A stretch of 64,000 nucleotides of DNA from Alopecurus myosuroides (lineage: Eukaryota > Streptophyta > Magnoliopsida > Poales > Poaceae): positions 124,001 to 188,000 of the forward strand of contig JAPCYS010001516.1 in assembly GCA_028641055.1 (NCBI GenBank). The letters run 5' to 3'. Positions 11,204 through 22,429 of this stretch are shown piece by piece (position 1 is the stretch's first letter; each line of letters begins with the position of its first letter). Position numbers and translations under genes: made by a program. The notes under the pieces are model-generated. The model had not been told where the DNA came from. It did no database searches and saw only the letters and a list, made by a program, of their open reading frames with translations.

Positions 11204-12574
11204 TATTCCTTAGGGGTATCATGTTAAGAAATGTTTCACTATCGTGTGCAAAAATTAAATTGTTCGCAAATAAAATAAATTCCTCTTGATTGGTAGATTG
11301 TTTGTGAATAATTTTAAATTGAGTGTATTGGATTTTTGAAAAGGTTTAGATAACTTTTCATTAATTGCATAGCTACTGGTTGTGTGAGTTATACCTTGCT
11401 TGTTTGCTAGTAATTGGTTAAAGAAAAACAGAAATTGCTAGGAGAAATTTCTGCATGCTTAATGGTTGATTCATAAAATTACTCTGGTGCTTGTGCTTAC
11501 TAACATGAGTAGGATTGGTGTACTGTTATTAGGTACACTTATATTCGTGACTTGCTTGTTTAAGTTTAAACATCATGATAGCATTGTTTGCTTCTCTAGG
11601 GCGAAACTAGTTTCACCACTAGAAAATGGTGATTTTTGCTCTAGCATTACCCTCTTTTTATTTTATGAGTATATGTGTTGATATAGCATGTTTAGGAAGT
11701 TATTACTTCTGTTATCATGCCATGAATTATTTAGTTGCATGTTCTATGGTTATAGGATATGATTATCTCTTATAGCATGCTGGTGTAGATTTTTCATACT
11801 AGTGGGTTATTTGTGCAGTCCTGTTTTTTTTATGCCTGTGTAATAGGAGTTTTTATCTTGTGTGAAGATGGTATTTTAGAATATCTTTATGATTGGATTC
11901 ATTGGTTTTTAGCTACTGGTTGTTTGCTAATTGTTCATGATTGATGGATTCCAAAACCTCTAGTAAACAATAACCTAGTGAATAAATAGTCTATTCATCT
12001 GTGGTGTTGTTTGCTTGCTTATTGGATTTTGTTTAAATGTTTTACCTTAGCATGAGTTTAGACTTGTGTTATGATTGTGCTTAAGAGTATCTTATGAAAC
12101 TAAAACATCTAACTAAAATCATGAACACATTAAGTGATAGTTGCTTGTGGGGAGTAACTCCCACTGCCGTGGCTATTGTTCTGTCTGTTTGTTTTACCTT
12201 AGCAACCTAACCTTTGCACCCACAAGCTATATTTTTAGCTTCTCATATACCTTGTTATGAGAGTGGTACACCACTCCATATGTGGTATGTAAGATGTGGG
12301 ATATAGCTAGGAACTCATGTAAAAATTGACGGTACGTTTCCAGGTAGTTCTGCACTAACCTTAATTTTGTAGTGACGTTATCAGAAATTTTAAAAATTGG
12401 CGGTTGAGTAAATTGATAGCTAGAGAAATTTTTGAAGAATTTGCTAATTTAGGGGAGTACCCCGCCTCCCAAGAAAAGTCAAAGGAGGGAAGCACCTGCA
12501 CTCCAACACTAACTTTGTGTTTGTTGGCCCTCCCTTAGTCCTCGCTTGCGAATCTCGGGGACGAGATTCTTTTT
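11204..12574. other. Gene-free AT-rich region upstream of the chromovirus LTR
   Basis: I see no convincing coding sequence. The last 200 bases, with a CTCGGGGACGAGATTC motif, resemble the 3' untranslated end of grass chromoviruses just before the polypurine tract. The body of that element's pol is not seen to the left, so the copy is degraded or deleted. Confidence 0.4.
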
Positions 12575-12586
12575 AAGGGGGGAAGA
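12575..12586 (+). other. Polypurine tract of chromovirus-type element
   Basis: AAGGGGGGAAGA ends two bases before the LTR start at 12589. This marks 12589 as the start of a 3' LTR on the plus strand. Confidence 0.65.
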
Positions 12587-13859
12587 CCTGTCACATCCCA
12601 ATTTTGGAATACCTGATAACACAGTTGTTTTGCTAATTGCTTGACAAATAAACTTTGGTTGTGTTTGTTTGAGTGCAACTAAACAAGCTAATTATATAAA
12701 CTTACATGGCTAAGAAATTGAAAACAAAATATTCAACATATTGTTCCAATGACCTTGGCAATATTTTATAAAGTAAATATTGATCAAAGAGTTTTCCAAA
12801 ACTATCTTATGAATCTACTACTTGTTGAATATAGTTCCAAGGCCTAAGTTAAGAAAGAGGAAACACTAAATAAATTTCCCTAAAACATTATCAGGAAAAA
12901 GAGGCATTCTTAGATGCTTCACCAAAATCTTATCAAATGTTTTTCCAGCCTTACAAGCTTAAAAACAAAAGTATTGGAGAGCATTGACTTGCTATCTCTA
13001 GTCACATAAATATTTTGGCAAAGCATTGTTAAAGAAAAGCCAAGTGCCTTATTAAATTGAATTTCCAATTTTTCCAGAAACAGGAAACTCAAACAAGTTA
13101 ATATTGGAAACTTTCTTCAAATGATCTGAAATTAATACCAGTGCTTCCTTATATCAAATAAGGAACACACACAAGAGGATACCAAAATTTGAATCCATTA
13201 AAGTCCTGAAAACATGATTTTTATCCACAGCAACATTTGGAATTTTGAACAAGTTTGTTCTACAAACTTTTTCAAAATGCCATGAAATAAATACCACATG
13301 ATCTATATCATAAATAAGGATGAAAACCAAAAGGGCACAAGTTTTTGAATTGTTTAAGTTGCCAAAAACCCCTGTTTTTAAGACAGCACCTTTAATAAAT
13401 TTGAACAAGGTTGTTCTATGAAGTAACTCAAAATGACTTGAATTTTCTACCACACAAGGAACACACCAAATACGGAAGGTGTGCCAAAAATTATCATTTT
13501 TGGAAGCTCCTAAGTAGTCTAATAAATTCAATGTCCATTTATGTAAGAATTGAAATTTGAACAACTTTGAACTATCAAGTTTCTCCAATTGAGCCAATTT
13601 TCACATATGTTGTGCATCTCAACTAATAAGAATTTTTGGCAAAAGGATTTTAAATTTAGACTTTGTTTTCCTAGTGAAAACAGCATTTTTCAGAGAGGGA
13701 AAGGACTTCTTTGTAAAATGCCAGGGACCTAGTTGAAAGCTGAGTCACCTTCTTCCTCCTAGCTGCTCTGTAGATGCAGAGCACCTACGCCATTGCCTTC
13801 GATTGGAAGGTAACTCGAGGATAAGAACCCCCCATGTGCACCTCTGTACCTCCCACTTG

Positions 13860-14560
13860 CCCCCTCTCTCTCCCCCTTGAGTTCTCACTCTCTCTCTCTC
13901 TGAAAAAGCCCCAACCCAAAACCCTAGTCTATACCTAGCCGTCGATTAGGCCGATGGAGAGCTCACCGGCGGCAGCTGTGGTTCCCATCCTCTCCGCCCC
14001 CGTCTTGCTGAGCACCCCTGCAGAAGGAATCGTGGCGGGAGCACTCGAGGAGCCCGCGCCATCCTCGTTTCTTCCTCGAGCCCGGCGGACTCCGGCGAGG
14101 GATCCCCGCCGCCTCGCTCATCCTCCGTCTTCTCCGAGCCCTCCGGCGCGTCTAGGGTAAGCAGGCGATCCCCGCCGTCCACTTTCCCCTCTCCCTCTCC
14201 CTCCGAATCGATGCTGCGCCGTCCTCGCGTCTCGGCCGTCGCGCGCCGCCGTCGCCGGCCACCCTCCGATGATTCCCTGGAAACGAGCCCCCGCTCGGTT
14301 GGTAGCCCACATCGAGAGGAACGAGTAGATGCTTTCGATTTGTGAAACGGTAGCCGAAATCGCCAGTTAGCAGCTCGCCGGAGACGTTCCCGTCGGCGGG
14401 TGACGCGCGCACGACGTCAGCAGCCCTTGACCCCGCGCTGAGCGAGTCAAACCCGCGGGTGGGCCTCGTGCTTGCCGCGTGGCTGCCGCGTGGCCGCTGG
14501 CCCGCTGGTCAGCGACAGCAGCTGGCTCTGCCCGCGGTGAGACTGGATCTGGCCGGCCCA
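13860..14560 (+). other. GC-rich leader-like block inside the chromovirus LTR
   Basis: A CT-rich microsatellite (13862-13902) and an AAAACCCTAG motif are followed by about 600 bp of GC-rich sequence with several short open frames on both strands. None has a recognisable domain. The pattern resembles a transcription start plus untranslated leader of the LTR. A similar block is found in the solo LTR at about 47740-48230. Confidence 0.4.
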
Positions 14561-16891
14561 ATATGGATCTAGCCCATCCACTTATGTTTTTCCATTTTAT
14601 TTTTCCAGAGAAAGTGCATGTTTGCTTTTGGCCTCAAAAACCTATCTAAAAGATGAATTTGACCAAACTAAAATTCACAGATGTAAACCAACAAAATCTA
14701 AACCACCTCCACTTTGTAGATCTACATTTGGATGGATATTTTGGAAATGGAAAATGTTTTGGCAACAGGTACCAGAAACAGAAAAATGAGCACCATTTTA
14801 AATCCACAACTCAGAATGAGGTGTATCCAATTGCATTGGAAAGCCCTTGAAATTTCCTAACAGGAACAATTAACCTTGCTTCCAAATTCCTAGTATTTTT
14901 GAAATAGCATGCAATTTGGTAAAACACCAGAGAGCACTTTGGTGATTTTTATAAAATTATTAAAAACGATTTTTGATGCAAACTCAATTGGATGGTCTTG
15001 ATATGTTTAGGGCTATCCAAACCTAGCAGGGTTTAATTTTTAGGGCCTCATATAAAATTTGGTGGACAAATCTTTAATTTGCATGTTTCTGCCATTTTGG
15101 CATTTTAGGGAATTAAATTGTGTGAATATATTTTTGTGTTGCAATATTGTTTTCTAGCATGTAAAAGTTGTGTGGACTTGAGTGGAGAAGAAATAGGATT
15201 TCTGAGAGTAGCATATGTTTATCTCTAGTTTATAAATTGCATAGGATTTTTGAGTGATGAAATTTATGTGCAAGCACTTGGATTTTTGATTGGATCCAGT
15301 ACCATGTTGGTACTTATTTTGTGTTGTTATCACCTCTGCTAGCTTGCATTTGAGTTGGTAGAAAAGCATGAGTAGTTTTGTCATGACTATGCAAATGTTA
15401 TGGAAAAATTCCCTCATGTGTGGAATTTTTGACATAAGCATTTGTGGTTGTGTAGCCACATATTTATGGGTTGTGTTCATAGGACCAGTAGCATTTTGAT
15501 GATGCTCTTATGAGTACTTGACCCCTAGATTTTTCACTTGTGTGAAAATAATAGCATGAGAATCATTACCTTGCTTATTTTTGCACCCGGAGAAAAGGTG
15601 GATCCTTGTTCTCCGGAGGAATGTGGAAGTGGTCATTTTTGAGAAAGTGGTGTTTTCAAAAATGACACATAACCTAGTCTTCGCCGGACAACCTTTACCG
15701 TACTGCCACCCTACCCCAACATGGGCACGGGGCTTAACTGGAAGTTTGTTCTTCTTAGTGTGTGTTCTATCTCAATCGATATAAGGGACGTCGTACCCTC
15801 GAACCGAATGTCGTGGAGACATATAAAGTGTGGGATTAATTTTCCCTCCGGTCGCATCAGTTGAGGCATCCTGGCTTGGCGGGGATTAGCTCGGTGCCGG
15901 GGATGTGGTAAAACTCAACTGAGAGATAGACATATACTAGCTTGAACATAGTGGATGGTTATGATCAGATACCTGATGTTTGCATACTGTTGTTACAGTC
16001 CGTGGTTGTTCAAGGTAGGTGTACTGGATCTGGTGGATATGTACACCTCTGCAGAGTACAACTTTTCGAAGAAGCCGCGTCATCGGATATGGACAGTTGA
16101 ATGGCCATGTAGCTAGCGTTGTGTCAATGTTTTCAAAAGAGGAAGTTTTTGAAAAGGAGTTTTTGAAAGGAAGTGTTGAACTTGTGAAGTTCGGAAAGGA
16201 ATGGAAACTTATACCATGGAGGTATCGTCGATGATGAAAAGTCAGATGTTGTTATACAAAACAAAATGTTTTGCAAAGAAAACCTTTTCTACTCTAAGCA
16301 AGAATTCTGGAAACTGATTCCAAGAAGTTTTGCAAAGAGAAAATATTCTTTAACAAAGTTTTACAAAACCTCTTGTACATGTGATATCTACAAGAGAAAT
16401 AAAACTATATTATTTTCTTCTGAAGTATCTTCTTCAACGAAGATACAGATTAACCTGACTGCAACTGTGGTGTCATCTTATATGAACACCATTGGTAGTG
16501 AACCCTATTTATAGCCTACCTATTCCACCATATAAGCATATTTGCATGTTTGGTAAGTGACGTGATGGATGTCTTGCTGAGTACATTCAAATGTACTCAT
16601 TATGGTTTCGCCCCTGGTATCTACTTGCCAGACTTTGAGAAGTAGCCTCCGAAGGAGATCTATGAAGAGAAGTACGAAGCTGACGGCTTTGCGAACTAGG
16701 ATCGTCTCCGGGTCAGCAGTCTGTAGGTTAAGGCGTGACTTGGGCTCAACTACGTTGTGTTTTAATTGTCTTCCGCTGTGTTTGATAAGTTGCCTGCCCT
16801 ATGTGGCAGTTGTGTTCAACTTGATCATGTGATCTTTTATGTAATACCTTTATGTATTCGTGTAATGGATGATGTATTTCTGTATGCCAAC

Positions 16892-17370
16892 TGTCGCGGG
16901 ATAATCACGGCAGATGTTACCGGGGGTAACTGATCTTGGGGCAAGACGACACAGGTATTTGGGAGAGGGTTTAGCTCAGAGGAAAACATGGTGCAATTCG
17001 ATCTGGTAGCCGGCAATCAAAGTCGCCGAGTCTCCGATCTTGATATAATAACTCAACTCTGGGATTACACTTGATGCTCGATATCACACGATGTTGCTAG
17101 GGTTCTTAGATCTCTGCCTAAACTAGACCTGGGGGTTGGTTTATAAAGCACCCGTACCCCCTGGCTTATTCTCCAAGGCGCACCCTGGATCCTACCCGGA
17201 CACGGCGCACAAACCCTAACTTTCCTTTACCATAACCCACAACCCGGGTTACTGGGCCTACAAGCTGGGGCCTTCACTAATTTCCTTATCCTTAGCCGGA
17301 TCCTGTACAGCGTCCTTTGGGCCGGGTTACTCCTTGGAATTTGGCATACCGGGTTATCGTCCCCCCATCA
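16892..17370 (-). repeat. 3' LTR of T2
   Basis: On the plus strand it reads TGTCGCGGGAT to CCCCCCATCA; in element orientation it starts TGATGGGGGGACG and ends CGCGACA. It is identical to the other T2 LTR except at 17137. GCTTTATAAACC on the minus strand is the likely TATA box of the LTR. Confidence 0.93.
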
Positions 17371-17383
17371 GTAGTCCCCAGAA
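17371..17383 (-). other. Polypurine tract of T2
   Basis: On the minus strand TTCTGGGGACTAC adjoins the 3' LTR and is identical to the T1 tract at 6947-6959. Confidence 0.7.
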
Positions 17384-17746
17384 TAGCCTGGGCTTCATGG
17401 ATCCTCCTTGAAGCGCTTACTATTCCCTGCAAAGATATTAAACGTACGGGCATATAGAGACCGGGTTAAGATGTTTTGATATTCAGCTAGGCCTTACTCC
17501 ATGGTGGCCATATAGTAATCCGGCTCTTTCCCAATTACCCAACCTACTTTCCCAGATAAAATCCCAAAATGTCAAAATTTCGCACCCGATAATCGACCCT
17601 GAAATCGCGGGGTTAATTTCCTTCTTCCTTTTACCCAGATGCCTTGCACAATATTTGGCGCATATCTCGCCAAAACTCAAATTAACAGCCGTTTATTTCC
17701 GTAACTCCCGGCTCCCGTTCAGTGAACCGGGCTTATCCACTCACCC

Positions 17747-17754
17747 TATAAATA
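17747..17754 (+). promoter_or_regulatory. TATA box for T2 antisense gene
   Basis: CCTATAAATAAGC on the plus strand points into the antisense gene. AAACCCTAA, a telo-box type motif known from plant promoters, follows at 17775-17783, and then a pyrimidine- and GC-rich leader. T1 has the matching TATA box. Promoter activity is inferred. Confidence 0.55.
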
Positions 17755-18013
17755 AGCTCCCTGGGGGGTAACCTAAACCCTAACGGCTCATTTCCCCCCA
17801 CTCTGCTTCCTCTCTCCCTCAGAGCTCACTCCCGCTGAGCGCCACCACGGAAATCCCGCGCGCATCACCGGAGCCCATCGGACGGAGGCTGCGCTCCGCC
17901 ACCGCTCGCCCTGCGCCGCCGCCGAGACCCGCCGGCGAATCTCCATCCGGCCCATTAAGTACCGCGAAGGGACACCAGGGCTGCGCCATTTGCCTCCGCA
18001 AGGTTTCACTCAG

Positions 18014-20424
18014 ATCTTCGCAGCTGGCGACACTCATAAAACCATCAAGGGCTTTTTGACAGAAAAGCTCGAGGTAATCCGGAACATATCCGGGTTAGAG
18101 CCCTTTACACTTGAGAACCCAGCCCCCAAGGTAAAAACCCGACTTTGAAGCCTTTACCCTCGTTCTTTCCGCTTGATATAGTTGATAACCCTTGCACCAA
18201 CACTTTTCAGGCTGATGATGCTTTTTGGAAAACCAACACCTCCCCCAGCTCCGAAAGTCCAGAGGAGCAGGAAACTATTAACTCGGACGAAGGTACTTTC
18301 CGGATCTTACTTGACTCCTTCGAGCTCACCGTAACCCCCTCATTTCCAACCATAACTTTGATGATATCCAGAACAAGAAGATGACGAGGAAGAAAACTCC
18401 GATGGCAAAGTAGAATCTGCCAGCGACGAGGAAGAAAACTCCGATGGCAAAGTAGAATCTGCCAGCGACGAGGAGGAACTGGAGCCGACAGTCAAGGTCG
18501 GATCCAAAAGAAAGACTCAAGAGGCCACCTCCAAGGTTTCATATCTCCTCCTCGCCTTCAACTCACATTATTTGATGATACACTTGAGCTATCCTGACGT
18601 TACCCCACTGGCCGTTCTTGAAGGAGTCGCCTGTTCCCAAGCGTAGGTCAACTCGGAATCACCCGGGTGATAATGCCCTTAACCCGGGTATTTCATCGAC
18701 CCCCCCGCGGCGGGCTGGTAATTACCCTATCTTTTCTGGGTCAAGGAATTCTCTTTAAACCATTCCCATATGACATCTAACTTGATAATTTCCAGCTTCT
18801 CCCGAGTCCAGCGATGGATTCCCTTGTGACTTTGCGGTGAATACCGGGTAAGATCCCTTTCCTGATGTTCCGCCATATTTCATCACCCTTTCTTGACTGT
18901 GTATTTAACTATTGACTGACAACACCTTATAGGGCCACGGTCGTTGTCAGCGATCAAGAGGAAGCGGAGACCGAGGGCCCGGGTAAGGGGAGCCCGGCTG
19001 ATAAGACTACAGCCGCGTCCAGCGCTGAAAAACAAGTGTCGCCGCCAAACCCGGACACGCAAGGAGCCGAGTATCCAATCGCTTCCCATGCAAGCAAGAA
19101 GAACAAAACCACCGTCTTGGGTGAAGAAAGGAGCGTCGGATTCCGACACACGGATGACCCGGGTTCCGCCTCCTACTAAGAAGAAATCTCCTTCCCGGAA
19201 TTTCCAAGGCCCCGGGTCTTCTGATACGAGTAAAGATACTTTTGATCAGTTGATGAACAGTCTCCTTACTATGAAGGCTTCAGAGAGCCAGATCTTGGAG
19301 CGCATGGCTGCAGAGCATCAGGTAAGGACACCTTGTATCTCATATTGCATACCTAGTCCCCAAGTTCCAAGTATGACTTGCAAAAGTGATGCTTGGTACT
19401 TTACACCACATTCGGCTTTCCATACAATCCAACTAATACTTGCATTCCTTGCTAATTACAGGCACAGATAACCCGGTCTGATGAAACTTTACTGAGGACC
19501 GAGCAACTTCTTCTTGCCGAGATGAAACGAAGGGAAATCCTTGAGGATGACATGAAAACCTTGAAGAAAGATGTGTCCAAATACAAGAAGAAGTGCAATG
19601 CCGCTCAGACCGAACTGAAGAAACTATCGGACCAGGTTTCCGACACTTATCAGATCTTGCTCAGTAAGTTTTCTGCTGCTGATCGTCTTCATTTCTTTAA
19701 TTTATTATAACAGACTCGGGATTACTGATACGCTCTTTATTTTGTTACGACTGCAGGTGCCAACTTTGCGGCCCCAGAGGAAAATGCCATTACCAAGGCT
19801 AAAACCCTCAAGACTATACTCCGGACTTTCTTTGCCGGCACAAAATTTATATTGGATGCTGTGAAGTGGCCTACGGAAGTATATCCGGGTGAAGAGAATC
19901 TCGTTCAAGCCTGTTCTACTGTGCCTGGGTGGATTGAAATCTGGAAACGCTCATCATGCCGAATTGGAATGACCCGGGCTTTTACTCTGGCCAAGGCTTT
20001 CTTTCCAAAGCTTGACCCGGCAAAGGTAACATCCGGGTTTCCCGAATTCAAGGCTGACGGTTCCAAATTTACACCCAAGGATTTCAAAGCCATACAAGCC
20101 GCAGTGCACCCCTCAGCTACCGCCTTGGCCGATAGCTTGGATCTAAATACGATTATGAGTGCATATGACGCTGATGGCAAAGTTATTACGGAGGATGCAC
20201 CCCCTCCTTTTGATATCTTGGAGAAGTGGGTTTCTAGCTCGGCCAGGAAGAGGGAAGCGACCGCGAAGAGGGAGGCCGAGTTAAAATCGGGCCCGTCTGC
20301 CTCTACACCAGCCGTCCCTCCACCAGTCCGCCCTGATGCAATGAGTCCGGGTAAGGGTGCCAGGAAGGCTAAGCAGCAAACCCAAGACTCAGACCCGGAA
20401 GGCCGTACTCAGGAGGCCGAATAG
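18014..20424 (+). CDS. T2 antisense spliced gene, coiled-coil protein, N-terminus lost
   Basis: Likely exons with GT-AG borders are 18014-18130, 18211-18292, 18372-18535, one or more between 18797 and 19321, 19462-19663, and 19757-20424 (stop). The first three join in frame. They encode TIKGFLTEKLEVI, an acidic stretch with a 42-bp tandem repeat, and a basic KRK patch. The region 18933-19321 reads well only after a frame change, so an exon is missed or a frameshift exists. Exon 19462-19663 is a charged coiled coil. The last exon carries SSCRIGMTRAFTLAKAFFPKLDPAK and an alanine/proline-rich tail. The conserved N-terminal domain core present in T1 is absent; the leader at 17790-18013 has no such similarity. 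Function is unknown. Confidence 0.65.
18383..18466 (+). repeat. 42-bp tandem repeat in an acidic exon
   Basis: Two identical 42-bp units (18383-18424 and 18425-18466) each encode 14 acidic residues (DEEENSDGKVESAS). A third partial unit begins at 18467. The repeat keeps the frame. Confidence 0.9.
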
Positions 20425-21474
20425 GGCCGTATTATCATAATACCTTGTAATGCTTTGTAATCACACTGTTATGCTTTTGATGGTGCGCCTGTGCACCCCT
20501 GATACTGATGTCGTACCTTGTAACGTACTTTTTAGCCCGTGATGTACTTTGCGGCTTTTCTGGTCTTTTGATAACCGTATTGCTTGCTTATTCTTTGAAT
20601 TTTTTCTCGATACCCAATTCTCTATTTTGGCTCCCTTCGGAAGACTCGGTTTTCCGAGTACCAGGGGCTTTGATACGTGGACTTTTTCTTTAAGTCCCCA
20701 AGACTCGGATGGTGGGGTTTTTTCGAACTGCGATAGCCAAGTAGTTTGTTTCTGTTTCGAAGTCCCCCAGTCCCCATGACCCAAAGTCCAAGTCATGGGG
20801 GTGTGGCCTTTCTCAGAGAACAAACTATTTTTTACCGAGTCGCAAGCCTAAAGCCATTCCGTGTGAATACTGAAGTTATGCTTGATAATTGTTGAGTTTC
20901 CGGCTTTTGGCCTTGTACTCTGCATAAACTTGTGGTTTAGATGACCCTTTTGACTATCTTGTACTGTAAGCCGGCTTTCGTGTGGATACCATGTTGTTAC
21001 ATCCATACGAGAACAGTGTCAGGCAAGTCCCATTGGGCTTCATGGCTGATTGTAATCGTAAGCGAACGAATCATGCCACTTTAGTGCGAGTCACATCGAG
21101 CTTAAGTAAGAAAAGTCAAGAAAATTTGGCTCCTTTGTCCAGTTATAAGATTGCAGACGTACTCGTTTGCGAATAATCGGCCCTTATAACTTATAGGCAT
21201 CAAGGCCGGGTCTTTCGGGTTAGTGGTTGGTCACTTGAGCAACCAACCCCCAAGACCTACATGCACTTGATGCTTTTAATGATACTGAATTACTGATGTC
21301 GCATAGATACTACTTACTTGTAATCAGGATGTAATGATATAGGACTTGATAACCATCTCTTTATTGATACTAGAAATTTTGGATCAGCAGGCCGCCTCAT
21401 TAAAAACCTTCCAGTCCCCTTAGGTACCCTGGGTAGGAAAGAGCGCGTCTGAAACCTGCTGCCTGTTACATTAT
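20425..21474 (-). other. Non-coding spacer of T2
   Basis: No convincing gene. It matches the T1 spacer (1584-2622) in inverse orientation, including the segment next to the end of pol (about 21360-21475). Open frames on both strands here lack recognisable domains. Confidence 0.6.
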
Positions 21475-22413
21475 TTAGTTCTTCATAAGCACTGGTCCCG
21501 GTCTGGCTTGACCAATGCACATTCTCCATATGTTCGACCTTTTCCTGATGAGTACCGGGTTTGCTAGCCAACCCGGGTGGGGTGTTCCCATGACTTGGCT
21601 GGTTGTGAGCGGCCGTGTAGCTTCTTCCTTTACGGCGGATTGCTTGGGGGAATCATCCTCGATTAAGGCCACCATTTTAGCATCTTGCGTTACCTTGGAT
21701 TTTGTTCTTTCAACTTCAGTACTCGGCCTTTTTGATGTGGCTCTATCCTCCGGGTCTGCTTGAGACCGGTAATGCTTGAGTTCTTCTTTTCTACAGGCCT
21801 GCTCGGCCATTGCTGCATCTCCTTCGTCGCATTCAGCCGCTATGTCTCGATTTCCATGTATGGTAATGGTCTTCTTGGGACCCGGGATTTTTAACTGTAG
21901 ATATACGTAACACGGCCTAGCCATGAATTTGGCGTAAGCCGGCCTTCCAAATAGCGCGTGATAAGGGCTGCGCAAATTCATTACCTCAAAGGTGAGCCAC
22001 TCAATTCGATAGTTATCCTTTGACTCTCCAAAAGCTACTTCCAATGCGATTTTTCCCTCGGGGCATGCTGAATGACCCGGTACTATCCCATGAAAAACTG
22101 TTGAGCTTTTTTGCAGTTGAGATTCCTTGAGACCCATGCGTAGGAAGGTTTCCCAATACAGTATATTGATGCTGCTTCCACCATCCATTAAAACCTTTTT
22201 CAGTTCGTACCCATTGACTTGCGGTGCAACTACTAGTGCCAAGACTCCTGGGTGTTCCACTCTTTCCGGGTGATCCCTTCTGCTCCATGTTACCTCCTGT
22301 TCTGACCATCTCAAGTATCTCGGGACGGCTAACGAAACTGAGTTGACCGCTTGCTTCAGTATCTTTTTGTCCTTGTTAGAGCCTCCTGTGGTATGCACAT
22401 GATATTGACCCAA
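21475..22413 (-). pseudogene. T2 aspartic protease with truncated reverse transcriptase stub
   Basis: The 312-residue frame contains a retroviral-type aspartic protease. The active-site motif is LMDGGSSINILY (D77 to S80), followed by FHGIVPG and a second conserved block YHALFGRPAYAKF. It would cleave the gag-pol polyprotein. A charged linker leads to WLANPVLIRKRSNIWRMCI, the first conserved block of Tat reverse transcriptase. After about ten unrelated residues the frame stops. The next sequence is the spacer found after integrase in T1, so the deletion removed everything from RT motif 1 to the integrase end. The junction lies near 21480-21510. The protease appears intact; the frame is shifted from gag upstream. 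Confidence 0.85.
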
Positions 22414-22429
22414 TTGTTTGGGGTTAGCC

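Noticed and set aside
12584..12588. Target duplication for the long chromovirus LTR
   Set aside because: AGACC on the left and GAGTC on the right do not match, and a polypurine tract precedes the LTR, so a clean solo LTR is not supported.
13946..14561. Several short open frames in GC-rich sequence
   Set aside because: Both strands are open because of high GC content; no motif, and the block lies in an LTR.
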